A DNA stretch of 64,000 nucleotides from Micromonospora purpureochromogenes (GCF_900091515.1 NZ_LT607410.1:5828001-5892000); one strand, 5' to 3'; shown: positions 8,537 through 17,961, counted from the first letter of the stretch. Made by a program: numbers and translations. The notes: generated by a model not told the origin, from the sequence alone.

Positions 8537-8883
8537 AGATCCTGCTCGCCCCAGAACTGAACGATCCGGCCGCCGGCCAACCGGTACATCTTGCAGGCGC
8601 TCTGCACGGCCGTGGCGCCGGTGGCGTCCCGCCGGTAGGTCTGCGCCATCGAGACGACCACCCGGTCGCCCGCCGCGAAGAGTTCCCGGATCTCCTGGTC
8701 GAGCACGGTCAGCCCCGGCGCGGCGACGGCCCCTTCGACGAAGTGCCGGCCCCGGACGGCCCGGCCGGACCCGTAGATCTCCACGTCCTCGGCGACCACC
8801 GCCCGCAGCTCGGCCAGGTCCCGGGTGACGAACGTGCGCAGGTACCGGCGGACCACCTCGACGTTGCGCTCGCTGTCGACCAT
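8482..8883 (-). CDS. SnoaL-like/NTF2-fold protein
   Basis: 133 residues with the cone-shaped alpha+beta fold expected of SnoaL/NTF2-like proteins: an N-terminal helix NVEVVRRYLRTFVTRDL, the DVEIYGSGRAVRGRHFVEG strand-helix, and strands VVVSMAQTYRRD and KMYRLAGGRIVQFWGEQD. Members act as polyketide cyclases, isomerases or binding domains; nothing here fixes the substrate. Its 3' end overlaps the convergent DUF6232 gene. Confidence 0.8.
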   Translation of the reverse strand: MVDSERNVEVVRRYLRTFVTRDLAELRAVVAEDVEIYGSGRAVRGRHFVEGAVAAPGLTVLDQEIRELFAAGDRVVVSMAQTYRRDATGATAVQSACKMYRLAGGRIVQFWGEQDLYGLLRGLEMVPDGPIEF

Positions 8884-9010
8884 GCGCCCGCACGGTACGC
8901 CGCCCGGCCCCTTCCCGCCGTCCCGCCGGCGACGCCGCCGCTCCCCCGGTCCGCGCTCCCTTGAGCACTGGGCCCCGTGCCGGCTCCCGGCGGTGGCGGG
9001 CGCCCCCTCG

Positions 9011-9317
9011 GACGCTGTGGAGCTGATGTCGTCAACGACTCAGCCGCAGTGGTGCCCCTCCACTGCCCACAACCCACCGTCCCCGAGCCTCCCCCCCCAC
9101 TCCCCCCTGCGCCACCGGTTCGGGCCACCGGTGGAACCCCACGGGTGTCACCGCCGCCTTTCGACACCCATGACGTTCCACTCGTCGACGTCGAGCCATT
9201 CGTCGTGCGTTGCGCGAAGGCCGGACTCGCCACCGTTGCAGACACGGCTCGACACCGCACCGCACGCCGGGCATGCCCGGCCGGGTGAGTCGTTGACGAC
9301 ATCAGCTCGACAGCGTC
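9011..9317. mobile_element. Putative MITE-like element with 32-bp terminal inverted repeats
   Basis: The left end 9011-9042 (starting GACGCTGTGGAGCTGATGTC) and right end 9286-9317 are reverse complements over 32 bases with one mismatch, enclosing 243 bp. A weaker extension of the repeat (GGGYGCCC) may reach about 8998 and 9330. No convincing protein is encoded inside; the interior includes a C8 tract. No clear target duplication is seen. It fills most of the 537-bp gene-free gap between the SnoaL-like gene and DUF6232 copy 2. A large regulatory hairpin is the alternative. Confidence 0.55.
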
Positions 9318-9420
9318 CAGCAGGGCACCCTGGACCCCGGGCGGACGCGCGGACCGGAGGGGCGACCGGCTGCCGGAGCGACGGGGGCCGGTCCGGTCCA
9401 CGGATGGTTAGGGTCTAGTG

Positions 9421-9903
9421 ATGACCCTCTATTACCGGGACGACACCGTCCAGGTGACCTCGGAGTCGATCCGGGCCGGTGGGCAGGCGGTCCGGATCGC
9501 CGACGTGACGTACGTCTGGCACGCGCGGGGTGCGACGACGCTGGCCGTCCGGGGGCGGGTGCTGGGCCGCGGCGTACTCGTGCTGCTGCTCTCGCTGCCA
9601 CCACTGGTGGCGCTGGTCTGCGTGATCTCGCTGGCCTGGTCGGCGCAGGACCGGGGCAACTGGAAGCTGGCGCTGGTGATCGTGGCCGGTTGCGCGGTCG
9701 GCGCGCTGGCCCTGACCCCGTTCCTGGAGCTGCCGCTGAGCTGGCTGGACCGCTCCTACGAGCGCGGCAACCGGGTGCACGAGCTGTGGGTGCAGCACCA
9801 CGGGCAGGAGGTGATGTTGGTGCGCACCCCGGACGCCTTACGGTTCGGGCAGATCTACCGGGCCGTGCAGCGCGCCGTCGAACACCAGGGGGAGCACCGA
9901 TGA
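9421..9903 (+). CDS. DUF6232 family membrane protein (copy 2)
   Basis: 160 residues, paralogous to the protein at 8015: the same start (MTLYYRDDTVQVTSESIRAG), two membrane helices (about 47-70 and 78-97), then LDRSYERGNRVHELWVQ and PDALRFGQIYRAVQRAVE. ATG 9421 was preferred over the GTG directly before it because it matches the paralogue's start. The right end of the inverted-repeat element lies about 100 bp upstream, so its promoter may lie near or in that element. Confidence 0.82.
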   Translation: MTLYYRDDTVQVTSESIRAGGQAVRIADVTYVWHARGATTLAVRGRVLGRGVLVLLLSLPPLVALVCVISLAWSAQDRGNWKLALVIVAGCAVGALALTPFLELPLSWLDRSYERGNRVHELWVQHHGQEVMLVRTPDALRFGQIYRAVQRAVEHQGEHR

Positions 9904-9951
9904 CCACCCGTCGTGCCGAGGCCGCCGCCCACCCGGCGACCCGGCGGCGAC

Positions 9952-11457
9952 TCAACTCAACGGCAGGGTGGTGGCCATCGGCCAGGCCAGCAGCGCCGCA
10001 CCGACCAGGGCCGGCAGCCACCGGGGCGCGCCAGCCCGACGCAGCACCGCCGCCCAGGCCGCCTGCCAGCCGACCAGCACCGCGAACAGCGGCACCACCA
10101 GCAGCACGAACCCGGGTGCCAGCCCCACCAGGGCCAAGGCGGTCAGGGCCAGCACGGCGATCCCGCCGACGGCCGCGTACCGCCAGCTCCGGCCGGCCGT
10201 CGCCAGCTCCGCGCCGGTGAGGAAGACCAGGCAGGCGGCGGCCACCACGGGCAGCAACCACCACCGGTCGCCGACCGGCAGCGCCGAGGTGAACCCGAGG
10301 TGGATCGGGACGGCGACGGCGGTCACCGCGTACCCGGTGAGCAGGACGGCGGCGATCACGGACCGCACCGGCGCGCGGCGGGCGACCGGCGCGGTCGCCC
10401 GGACCGGGGTCACGGTGGCGGCGGGCAGCGGCCACCACCGCGCGGCGGCGGCCAGCAGTACGCCGGTCACCAGCAGAAAACCGGTGACGTGGCCGCCCAC
10501 CGCGAGCGGGAGCCGGGTGGTCGGCGCCAGCGCGCCGACCAGCGCACCCAGGCCGGCGGCGGACGCCGCCACCGCCAGCACCACGGGGGTCGGGGCGGCC
10601 CGCCGGGACGGCCGGGGCCGGCGGCCGAGCAGCAGGATCGCCAGCGGGACGAAGCCGAGCCCGAACCCGAACAGCAGCAACCCGGCCGGCGCCAGCCGCG
10701 CGAGGGGTCGCGGCGGATCTCCACCGCCACCCACCCACGCCGCGACCTCGTCATGGGTACGACCGGCGAAGAGCACCGAGATGTGCTCGACGCCGGGTAC
10801 GACCACCAGCCGCCGCCCGACCCCCCGGCGGGACGTCGTTTCGGCGGTGTCGCGGAAGGCGGGGAACTCCGCGCCGCCGACGATCAGCAGCAGCCCGTCC
10901 GGCCGGCCGTCGGGCAGGTCGCCGGAGTCGGGCAGCGAGATGGCGACGGTGCGGGTGACGTCCGGGTGGCCGGCGGCGTAGCGGATGACCGCGCCGGCGC
11001 CCATCGAGTGTCCGACCAGGACGATCCGCGCCGGGTCGACGTCCGGCCGGGAACGCAGGTACGCGACGGCGACGGACAGGTCGTGCTCCAGGGTGGCGCG
11101 GGAGTCGGCGGCGTCCCGCCCGGCGCCGGGCAGCCGGGCCGGGTTGGCGCCGTGCCCGGCGACGTCGAGCAGCAGCGCGACCGCGCCCTGCCGGGCCACC
11201 GTGTCGGCGATCGGACGCATCAGCCGGGCCGAGCCGGCGAACCCGTGGGCGATCACCACGCCGGGTCGGCGGCCCGCCACGCCGGCGGCCCGCACCTCGG
11301 TCAACGGCACCCCGTCGACGGTCGCCCGTCGAGTGGTCAGCCCCCCGTCGGCCCGGGCCAGCCCGTACCCGCCGAACGCCAGGGCGAGCGCGGCGAGGAC
11401 CGCGAGGACCGCGACCCGGCCGGCGACCGGCGTGGCGCCGAGGGGGCGGACCGACAT
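9952..11457 (-). CDS. Membrane-anchored alpha/beta hydrolase
   Basis: 501 residues. An N-terminal membrane anchor (GRVAVLAVLAALALAFGGYG) precedes an alpha/beta-hydrolase domain (about 45-265) with HGFAGSARL (oxyanion region) and the nucleophile elbow GHSMGAGA; the acid and histidine probably lie in the GGAEFPAF and VEHISVLF segments. The C-terminal 230 residues are roughly seven membrane helices. The substrate is unknown; the layout suggests an esterase or lipase tethered outside or at the membrane. Confidence 0.8.
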   Translation of the reverse strand: MSVRPLGATPVAGRVAVLAVLAALALAFGGYGLARADGGLTTRRATVDGVPLTEVRAAGVAGRRPGVVIAHGFAGSARLMRPIADTVARQGAVALLLDVAGHGANPARLPGAGRDAADSRATLEHDLSVAVAYLRSRPDVDPARIVLVGHSMGAGAVIRYAAGHPDVTRTVAISLPDSGDLPDGRPDGLLLIVGGAEFPAFRDTAETTSRRGVGRRLVVVPGVEHISVLFAGRTHDEVAAWVGGGGDPPRPLARLAPAGLLLFGFGLGFVPLAILLLGRRPRPSRRAAPTPVVLAVAASAAGLGALVGALAPTTRLPLAVGGHVTGFLLVTGVLLAAAARWWPLPAATVTPVRATAPVARRAPVRSVIAAVLLTGYAVTAVAVPIHLGFTSALPVGDRWWLLPVVAAACLVFLTGAELATAGRSWRYAAVGGIAVLALTALALVGLAPGFVLLVVPLFAVLVGWQAAWAAVLRRAGAPRWLPALVGAALLAWPMATTLPLS

Positions 11458-11571
11458 GCCGGGCACCCTATCGCCCGAGCGCGCGGGCCGGTGCCCGCGC
11501 GACGCTGAGCCGGGCAGTGACCGGGACCGCGCCGTCGGGCGCCGGTGGCCGGGCCGACGCACACTGGTCAC

Positions 11572-12342
11572 ATGGCTATCCCCCTCCCCCGGCCGACCGC
11601 GGTCGTCGGCCTCACCCGCTCCGCCCTCGACCAGGCGTTCGGCTCGGCCGCCTCGTTCGCCGCCGTGCCGGCCCGCGCGTTCGCGGTGCTCGATGGGGTG
11701 GAGGCGCTGCTGGCCCGGATCAACGGGGTGGTGGACCGGATCGAGGGCACCCTGGACCGGACCGACCGGGTACTCACCGACGCCGAGGCGGCGGTCCGCG
11801 AGGTGGCGGTGATCAGCGCGGCGGCGACCACCGCGATCGAGACCGCCACCGAGGTCGCCGCGGCGGCCGCCGTGGTGGTCGGCGAGGCCGAGCAGGTGTC
11901 CGGCGCGGCGGCCGTGGTGGTCGGGGAGGCCGAGCGGGTGGCCCGGGCGGCCGGCACGGTGGTCGCCGAGGCGGACGCCGTGGCCGGCCGGGCCGCGGGC
12001 ACGATCGTCGCCGCCGAGCAGGCCACCGCCACGGCGGGCGAGCTGATGGCGGCGTACGAGCCGGCGCTGCGCCGGGCCGCGCCGATGGCGACCCGCTTCA
12101 TCGAGCAGCTCAGCCACGAGGAGGTGACCGCGGCGATCCGGCTGGTGGACGAGCTGCCCAAGCTCAAGGAGCACCTGACCGCCGACATCCTGCCGATCCT
12201 GGCCACCCTGGACCGGGTCGGCCCGGACCTGCACGACCTGCTCGACGTCACCCGCGACCTCAAGCTCGCCGTCGCCGGCATCCCCGGCCTCAACATGCTG
12301 CGCCGCCGCGGCGAGCGCCTCACCGACGACCCGACCGACTGA
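11572..12342 (+). CDS. Alanine-rich helical conserved protein
   Basis: 256 residues. The middle (about 75-170) is a long Ala/Val/Glu-rich amphipathic stretch in which the unit AAVVVGEAE(Q/R)V is repeated, predicted to form an extended helix or coiled coil; the C-terminus (EQLSHEEVTAAIRLVDEL to GIPGLNMLRRRGERL) is a more globular helical region. No enzymatic motif is visible. Similar actinobacterial proteins are hypothetical. ATG 11572 gives a natural start; an upstream in-frame start at 11545 is possible. Confidence 0.75.
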   Translation: MAIPLPRPTAVVGLTRSALDQAFGSAASFAAVPARAFAVLDGVEALLARINGVVDRIEGTLDRTDRVLTDAEAAVREVAVISAAATTAIETATEVAAAAAVVVGEAEQVSGAAAVVVGEAERVARAAGTVVAEADAVAGRAAGTIVAAEQATATAGELMAAYEPALRRAAPMATRFIEQLSHEEVTAAIRLVDELPKLKEHLTADILPILATLDRVGPDLHDLLDVTRDLKLAVAGIPGLNMLRRRGERLTDDPTD

Positions 12343-12353
12343 CCGGCCGGGGG

Positions 12354-12812
12354 TCAGCAGTCGCAGCGGACGGCCGTGCGCGGAGCCGTCAGGTCGTCGA
12401 CCGGCCGGCGGGTCTCCCCGGTCGGGGTACGCACCGGCAGCCCCTCCCGGACCCAGTACTCGTAGCCGCCCAGCATCTCCTTGACCCGGTAGCCGAGGCG
12501 GGCGAACTCCAGCGCCGCCCGGGTGGCGCCGTTGCACCCCGGCCCCCAGCAGTAGGTGACCACCGCCGCGCCGGCCGGCACCAGCCCGGCGGCACGAGTG
12601 GCGATCTCGGCCGTCGGCAGGTGCACCGCGCCGGGCAGGTGCCCCTGCCGCCAGGCGTCCGGCCCCCGTGAGTCCACCACCACCAGGCCGGACACCCGGG
12701 CGGTCAGGTCGGCGTGCACGTCGCTGACGTCGGTCTCGAAGCTCAGCCGGTCGAGGAAGTGGGCGGCGGCGGCGGCCGGGTCGGCCGGCGGCACCGAGAG
12801 CGTGTACGACAT
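12354..12812 (-). CDS. Rhodanese-like domain protein
   Basis: 152 residues, single rhodanese domain: VVVDSRGPDAWRQGHLPGAV (CH2A-like motif) and the active-site loop starting at C88 (TYCWGPGCNGATRAAL). The C88-WGPGCN loop matches single-domain rhodaneses that move persulfide sulfur. The C-terminal tail ends in CDC. It is divergent from the GlxA-type regulator 72 bp away, a recurring pairing in actinobacteria that suggests shared control. Confidence 0.88.
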   Translation of the reverse strand: MSYTLSVPPADPAAAAAHFLDRLSFETDVSDVHADLTARVSGLVVVDSRGPDAWRQGHLPGAVHLPTAEIATRAAGLVPAGAAVVTYCWGPGCNGATRAALEFARLGYRVKEMLGGYEYWVREGLPVRTPTGETRRPVDDLTAPRTAVRCDC

Positions 12813-12884
12813 GCCTCCGATCCTGGGTCGGCCACCGCCACCGGCGGGAGTGGCGGGAACGACGTCCTCCGCTAATATCCCGCC

Positions 12885-13844
12885 ATGACCCGTACGGTGG
12901 CCGTGCTGGCGTACCCGGGGATGTCGGTCTTCGAGACCGGCATCGTCACCGAGGTGTTCGGGCTGCCCCGCCCCGAGTTCGACGTCGACTGGTACGCGCT
13001 GACCGTCTGCGCGGAACGCCCCGGCCCGGTTCCGGTGGTCGGCGGCGCCGCCCTGCACACCCCGTACGGCCTCGACATGCTGGCCGGGGCCGGGACGGTG
13101 ATCGTCCCCGGCGTGCCCGACGTGACCGCCGACCCGTCACCGGAGCTGGTCACCGCGCTGCGCCGGGCGCACCGGGCCGGCGCGCGGATCATGTCGATCT
13201 GCTCCGGGGCGTTCGCGCTCGCCGGCGCCGGCCTGCTCGACGGCCGGCGGGCCACCACCCACTGGCGGTACGCCGACCTGCTGGCCCGGCGGTACCCGCG
13301 CGTCGAGGTCGACCCGGACGTGCTCTACCTCGACGACGGCGACGTGCTGACCAGCGCCGGCAGTGCCGCCGGCCTGGACCTCTGCGTGCACGTCGTCCGC
13401 CGGGACTTCGGCGCGGCGATCGCCAACGCGGTGGCCCGGCGGCTGGTGATCCCGCCGCACCGCGACGGCGGGCAGGCGCAGTTCATCGAGGCGCCGGTGC
13501 CGGCCGACCCGGGCGACGACCGGATCGCCCGCAGCATGGACTGGGCGCTGGCCCACCTCGCCGAGCCGCTGACCGTGCAGCGGCTGGCCCGGCAGGCGCA
13601 CATGTCCTCCCGCACCTACCTGCGGCAGTTCGCCCGGGCCGCGGGGACCAGCCCGATCCGCTGGCTGATCGACCAGCGGGTGCGGGCCAGCCTGGTGCTG
13701 CTGGAGTCGACCGGACTGCCGGTCGCCGAGGTGGCCCGGTCGGTCGGGTTCGACAGCGCGGTCACCTACCGGCACCACTTCGGCCGGGCGATGCGCACCT
13801 CGCCGTCGGCGTACCGCCGGGCGTTCCCCCGCGACGCCACCTGA
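12885..13844 (+). CDS. GlxA-family transcriptional regulator (DJ-1/PfpI plus AraC HTH)
   Basis: 319 residues. The N-terminal DJ-1/PfpI domain (1-185) has the nucleophile-elbow cysteine in SICSGAFALAGAGLLDG (C106) and the TTHW block; the C-terminal AraC/XylS domain (about 215-315) has two HTH units, LTVQRLARQAHMSSRTYLRQ and LPVAEVARSVGFDSAVTYRH. It probably senses a small molecule and controls itself and the divergent rhodanese gene. Confidence 0.92.
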   Translation: MTRTVAVLAYPGMSVFETGIVTEVFGLPRPEFDVDWYALTVCAERPGPVPVVGGAALHTPYGLDMLAGAGTVIVPGVPDVTADPSPELVTALRRAHRAGARIMSICSGAFALAGAGLLDGRRATTHWRYADLLARRYPRVEVDPDVLYLDDGDVLTSAGSAAGLDLCVHVVRRDFGAAIANAVARRLVIPPHRDGGQAQFIEAPVPADPGDDRIARSMDWALAHLAEPLTVQRLARQAHMSSRTYLRQFARAAGTSPIRWLIDQRVRASLVLLESTGLPVAEVARSVGFDSAVTYRHHFGRAMRTSPSAYRRAFPRDAT

Positions 13845-13902
13845 CCTGGCGGTCGCGGCTGACCGGGCGCTCCGGGGCGGCCGGGGTCGCGGGTGGGTGG
13901 TG

Positions 13903-14805
13903 TCAGCCGGCCGGCGGGGCGTAGAGCGCGTCGATCTCGTCCCGCCGGGGCAGCGCCACCGAGGCGCCGAGCCGGCGTACGCAGGCCGCGCCGGCCGCCG
14001 CGGCCCAGCGCACCGCGTCCAGCACCTCCCGGCCCTCGCCCCAGGCCACCGCCAGCGCGGCGGTGAACGCGTCGCCCGCGGCGGTGGTGTCGACGACGTC
14101 CACCTGGACCGCCGGCACGTGCACGTCCGCGCCGTCCCGGTCGCCGTACCAGGCGCCCTCGCCGCCGAGGGTCAGTACCGCGCGGGGCACCAGTTCCAGC
14201 AGCGCCCGCGGCTCGTCCCGGCCCCGGCCGGTGAGCGCCTGTGCCTCCGGCTCGTTGACCACGAGCAGGTTCACCGCGGCCAGCAGCTCGGCCGGCACCT
14301 GCCGGGCCGGCGCGGCGTTGAGGATGACCCGGGTGCCGGCCTCCCGGGCCGCCAGCGCCGCGGCGGTCACCGTCTCGACCGGGATCTCCAGCTGCGCGAC
14401 CAGCACGTCTGCCCCGCGTACGGCGTCCAGCTCGCCACCGGTGAGGCCGGTGAAGGCGGTGTTGGCGCCGGGGGTCACCAGGATGGCGTTCTCCCCGACG
14501 ACGTTGACCATGACCAGCGCCACCCCGGACGCGCCGTAGACCACCCGCAGCTGGCCGGTGTCCACCCCGGCGGCGGTGATCCGGGCGCGCAGGGTGACGC
14601 CGAAGGCGTCGGAGCCGATCGCGCCGAGGAAGGCGCAGGACGCGCCGGCCCGGACCGCGGCGATCGCCTGGTTGGCGCCCTTGCCGCCGGGCACCGTCAC
14701 GAAGTCGCTGCCGAGCACGGTCTCCCCGGGCCGCGGCAGCGTCGGGCCGGTGCCCACGAGGTCCATGTTCGCGCTGCCCACCACGACGACCCGGGTCTGC
14801 CGCAC
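13903..14805 (-). CDS. rbsK: Ribokinase
   Basis: 300 residues of the PfkB family: N-terminal VVVVGSANMDLVG, the substrate signature VPGGKGANQAIAAVRAGA, the NEPEAQALTG region, and the C-terminal DTTAAGDAFTAALAVAWGEG whose aspartate is the catalytic base. It phosphorylates D-ribose to ribose-5-phosphate. GTG 14805 has AGGAGG at a 5-base spacing; the GTG one codon upstream is too close. No ribose transporter is adjacent. Confidence 0.9.
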   Translation of the reverse strand: MRQTRVVVVGSANMDLVGTGPTLPRPGETVLGSDFVTVPGGKGANQAIAAVRAGASCAFLGAIGSDAFGVTLRARITAAGVDTGQLRVVYGASGVALVMVNVVGENAILVTPGANTAFTGLTGGELDAVRGADVLVAQLEIPVETVTAAALAAREAGTRVILNAAPARQVPAELLAAVNLLVVNEPEAQALTGRGRDEPRALLELVPRAVLTLGGEGAWYGDRDGADVHVPAVQVDVVDTTAAGDAFTAALAVAWGEGREVLDAVRWAAAAGAACVRRLGASVALPRRDEIDALYAPPAG

Positions 14806-14873
14806 CACGACCTCCTGCCGACCTGCACGTTGCGGCGAGTCTAGGACCAGCCGTCGGCCGGGAGCCGGCCGGC

Positions 14874-15716
14874 TCAGGCGGCCCGGGCGGTGTACCGCTC
14901 GCCGCGCCGCTCGACCACCAGCGGCAGGCCGAAGGTCTTGGAGAGGTTGTCGCCGCTGAGCGTCTCGGCGAGCAGCCCCTGGGCGACCACCCCGCCCTCG
15001 CGCAGCAGCAGCGCATGGGTGAAGCCCGGCGGGATCTCCTCGACGTGGTGGGTGACCAGGACGAGGGCGGGGGCGTCCGGGTCGTACGCCAGCTCGGCCA
15101 GCCGGGCCACCAGGTCCTCGCGCCCGCCCAGGTCGAGCCCGGCGGCCGGCTCGTCGAGGAGCAGCAGCTCGGGGTCGGTCATCAGGGCGCGGGCGATCTG
15201 CACCCGCTTGCGCTCGCCCTCGGAGAGCGTCCCGTACGCCCGCTCGGCGAGGTGCCCGACACCCAGCTGCCCGAGCAGCGCGCGGGCCCGGGACTCGTCG
15301 GTGCGGTCGTAGCTCTCCCGCCACCGGCCGACCACCGACCAGGCTGCGGTAACCACCACGTCGCTGACCCGCTCCTCGGCGGATACCCGCTCGGCCAGCG
15401 CGGAGGTGGAGAGGCCGATGCGCATCCGCAGCTCGTTGACGTCGGTGCGGCCGATCCGCTCGCCCAGCACGTGCGCGGTGCCGCTGGTCGGGTGCAGCCG
15501 GCCGGCGGCCAGGTTGAGCAGGGTGGTCTTGCCCGCGCCGTTGGGGCCGAGGACGACCCAGCGCTCGTCGAGCTCGACCCGCCAGTCCACGTCGTGCAGC
15601 AGCGCGGTGCCGGAGCGCCGGACGCCGACACCGTCGAGGCTGACCACCAGATCCTCGTCCACGGGTGCGGGGGCGGCGGGGGCGCCGGCGGCGCCGGGGA
15701 TCAGGTCACCAGTCAC
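14874..15716 (-). CDS. Stand-alone ABC transporter ATP-binding protein
   Basis: 280 residues: Walker A GPNGAGKTT, signature LSEGERKRVQIARAL, Walker B LLLLDEPAAGLDLGG and H-loop VTHHVEE. An Ala/Pro-rich N-terminus of about 25 residues precedes the domain. No permease is adjacent, so it either serves a distant permease or has a non-transport role. GTG 15716 has GGAG just upstream. Confidence 0.85.
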   Translation of the reverse strand: MTGDLIPGAAGAPAAPAPVDEDLVVSLDGVGVRRSGTALLHDVDWRVELDERWVVLGPNGAGKTTLLNLAAGRLHPTSGTAHVLGERIGRTDVNELRMRIGLSTSALAERVSAEERVSDVVVTAAWSVVGRWRESYDRTDESRARALLGQLGVGHLAERAYGTLSEGERKRVQIARALMTDPELLLLDEPAAGLDLGGREDLVARLAELAYDPDAPALVLVTHHVEEIPPGFTHALLLREGGVVAQGLLAETLSGDNLSKTFGLPLVVERRGERYTARAA

Positions 15717-15848
15717 CGCTCCATCCAACCACGCAGCCCGCGGGGTGCCCCCCATGGGCGGCGGCCTCGCCTTAGGGTGAGGCCCCGTGTCGTTGGTCAC
15801 CATCTCCGGAGGACGTCACATGCCCGATCGAGGTCAGGAGCGCTGCGG

Positions 15849-16868
15849 ATGAGCGCGGTCGTCGAGATCGAGGGCCTACACAAGACGTTCCACACGCTGC
15901 GGCAGGGGCGCCGGGTCGCGGTGGACGGCTTCGACATGGTGGTCGAGGCGGGGCAGGTGCACGGGTTCCTCGGCCCGAACGGCTCCGGCAAGACCACCAC
16001 CCTGCGCGCGCTGCTGGGCCTGGTGAGCGCCGACGGCGGCCGGATGAGCGTGCTCGGCGCCCCCGCGCCGGAACAGCTGGCCCGGGTGGCCGGCCGGGTC
16101 GGCGCGATCGTGGAGAGCCCGCAGTTCTTCGGAAACTTCACCGGTCACCGCACGCTGCGGCTGCTCGCGCTGGCCGGCGGGGTGCCGACCGGCCGGGTCG
16201 ACGAGGTGCTGGAGCAGGTCGGGCTGCGCGACCGCGGCCAGGACCGGGTCAAGGGCTACTCGCTGGGCATGAAGCAGCGCCTGGCGGTGGCCTCCGCCCT
16301 GCTCAAGGATCCCGAGCTGCTGATCCTGGACGAGCCGGCGAACGGGCTGGACCCGGCCGGCATCCGCGAGATGCGGGACCTGATGCGGTCGCTGGCCGAG
16401 GCGGGGGTGACGGTGCTGGTCTCCAGCCACATCCTGGCCGAGATCCAGCTGATCTGCGACCACGTCACGATCATCTCCCGGGGTCGCCGGGTGGCGGCGG
16501 GCCGGGTCGAGGAGGTGCTGGCCGGCTACGACCAGCACGAGTGGCAGGTACGGGTGGCGGAGCCGGGCCGGGCCGCCGACCTGCTGGGGGCGGCCGGCCT
16601 GTCGGTCACCGACCACGACGGGCGGCTGGTGGTCACCGGCGCGGAGGATCCCGAGCTGATCGCCCGCACGCTGGGCGAGCAGGGCGTCTGGGTACGCGAG
16701 CTGACCCCGATCCGCCCCGACCTGGAGAGCGTCTTCCTGGAGCTGACCGGCACCCCACCACATCCGACACTGCCGCGGCAGGTGGGCGAGGCCGCCCTGC
16801 CCGGGGAGGGACCTGACGCACCCATGATCGACATCGACGTGACCGCCGGCCGGGGGGTGCAGGCGTGA
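15849..16868 (+). CDS. ABC transporter ATP-binding protein
   Basis: 339 residues: Walker A GPNGSGKTTT, signature YSLGMKQRLAVASALL, Walker B LLILDEPANGLDPAG, H-loop VSSHILAE, followed by a C-terminal domain ending in the PDLESVFLELTG motif of CcmA/BcrA-like exporters, plus a ~40-residue tail. Its stop overlaps the permease start by GTGA, so the two make one export system. Confidence 0.92.
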   Translation: MSAVVEIEGLHKTFHTLRQGRRVAVDGFDMVVEAGQVHGFLGPNGSGKTTTLRALLGLVSADGGRMSVLGAPAPEQLARVAGRVGAIVESPQFFGNFTGHRTLRLLALAGGVPTGRVDEVLEQVGLRDRGQDRVKGYSLGMKQRLAVASALLKDPELLILDEPANGLDPAGIREMRDLMRSLAEAGVTVLVSSHILAEIQLICDHVTIISRGRRVAAGRVEEVLAGYDQHEWQVRVAEPGRAADLLGAAGLSVTDHDGRLVVTGAEDPELIARTLGEQGVWVRELTPIRPDLESVFLELTGTPPHPTLPRQVGEAALPGEGPDAPMIDIDVTAGRGVQA

Positions 16869-17878
16869 ACCTCGTCCGTGCCGAGGCGGAGCGGCTCGCC
16901 GCCCGCCGTTTCGTCCAGCTGATGCTGGTGCTGCTGGCCCTGGCCTTCGCCATCACCACGGCGACCACCCTGGTCGGGTCGCACCAGCCGTCGGCGAGCG
17001 AGGTCGCCGCGGCGGAGGCGCAGCTCGCCCAGGTGATCCGCGGCATGGAGGCCGACCATCAGTACTGCCTGAAGGTCAAGGCGGGCGAGTTGCCGGTCGA
17101 CGAGAACAGCTACCTGCCGGCCGACTGCAGCGAGGTGGACCCGGTGCTCCGGGACCAACTGCCGGTGGTCGCCGACTACCTCTCCGGCGTCTTCGTCTTC
17201 GGCCAGCAGGCGGGTCCGCTGCTCTACTTCCTGATCGCCTTCCTGGTGCTCTTCGGTTTCCTGGTCGGGGCCTCCTACATCGGCGCCGACCTGAACTCCG
17301 GCGGGGTGGTCAACCTGCTGCTGTGGCGGCCGCGCCGGCTCACCGTGCTCGGCGCGAAGCTGGGCACGCTGCTCGGGGTGGTGACGCTGCTGTCGCTGGT
17401 GGCGACGGTGGTCTACCTCGGCACGTTCTGGACGATCGCGCAGGCCGCCGGGCTGCCGGGCCGGCTGGACGCGGCGTTCTGGCAGGACCTGGGCGGCCGC
17501 TACGGGCGCGGCCTGGTGCTGGTGCTGCTCGCCACCGCGCTGGGCTTCGGCATCGCCACGCTGGGCCGGCACACCTCGGCGGCGCTCGGCGCGGTGGCCG
17601 CGTACGCGGTGGTCTGGGAGCTGGGCGCGCGGCTGGTGTTCGAGATCCTCGACGTGGCCCGACCGGACCAGCTGATGCTCTCCACCTACATCGGTGCCTG
17701 GCTCAACGGCCGGATGGAGCTCTACGACGACCAGGTCTGCCGGAACTCGACCGGTTTCGGCTTCTGCGACGGCACGTACACGATCACCTGGGCCCCGGCG
17801 CTGCTGGTGCTGGTGGCCCTGGCCGGCGCGGTGACGGCGGCCGCGTTCGCGGTGTTCCGCCGGCGCGACCTGATCTGA
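16865..17878 (+). CDS. ABC-2 transporter permease
   Basis: 337 residues. The first helix (FVQLMLVLLALAFAITTATT) is followed by an external loop of about 90 residues with two cysteines (YCLKVK and ADCSEVD), then five further helices and a second external loop with CRNSTGFGFC. This matches the ABC-2 (NatB/BcrB-like) group. The paired cysteines suggest disulfides outside the membrane. Substrate unknown; partner ATPase overlaps upstream. Confidence 0.87.
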   Translation: MNLVRAEAERLAARRFVQLMLVLLALAFAITTATTLVGSHQPSASEVAAAEAQLAQVIRGMEADHQYCLKVKAGELPVDENSYLPADCSEVDPVLRDQLPVVADYLSGVFVFGQQAGPLLYFLIAFLVLFGFLVGASYIGADLNSGGVVNLLLWRPRRLTVLGAKLGTLLGVVTLLSLVATVVYLGTFWTIAQAAGLPGRLDAAFWQDLGGRYGRGLVLVLLATALGFGIATLGRHTSAALGAVAAYAVVWELGARLVFEILDVARPDQLMLSTYIGAWLNGRMELYDDQVCRNSTGFGFCDGTYTITWAPALLVLVALAGAVTAAAFAVFRRRDLI

Positions 17879-17917
17879 GCGGTCGTCGGGCCGGGCGCCC
17901 GGCACGACGACGGCGCC

Positions 17918-17961
17918 CACCGGCCCGGCCTCGGCAGGATCTTGCCGAGGTCGGGCCGGTG
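17918..17961. terminator. Bidirectional terminator between convergent genes
   Basis: A 19-bp stem with one mismatch (CACCGGCCCG.. against ..CGGGCCGGTG) and a 6-base loop sits between the permease and the convergent ROK gene. No long U-tract on either side. Confidence 0.65.

Noticed and set aside
9025..9040. 12-mer GTCGTCAACGAC shared between the inverted-repeat ends and the Clp_N operator at 24167
   Set aside because: A single 12-base match in GC-rich DNA with no shared arrangement; likely chance.
8977..9288. Possible transposase or protein inside the inverted-repeat element
   Set aside because: Frames on both strands are Pro/Ser-rich without motifs or ribosome-binding sites and run past the repeats.
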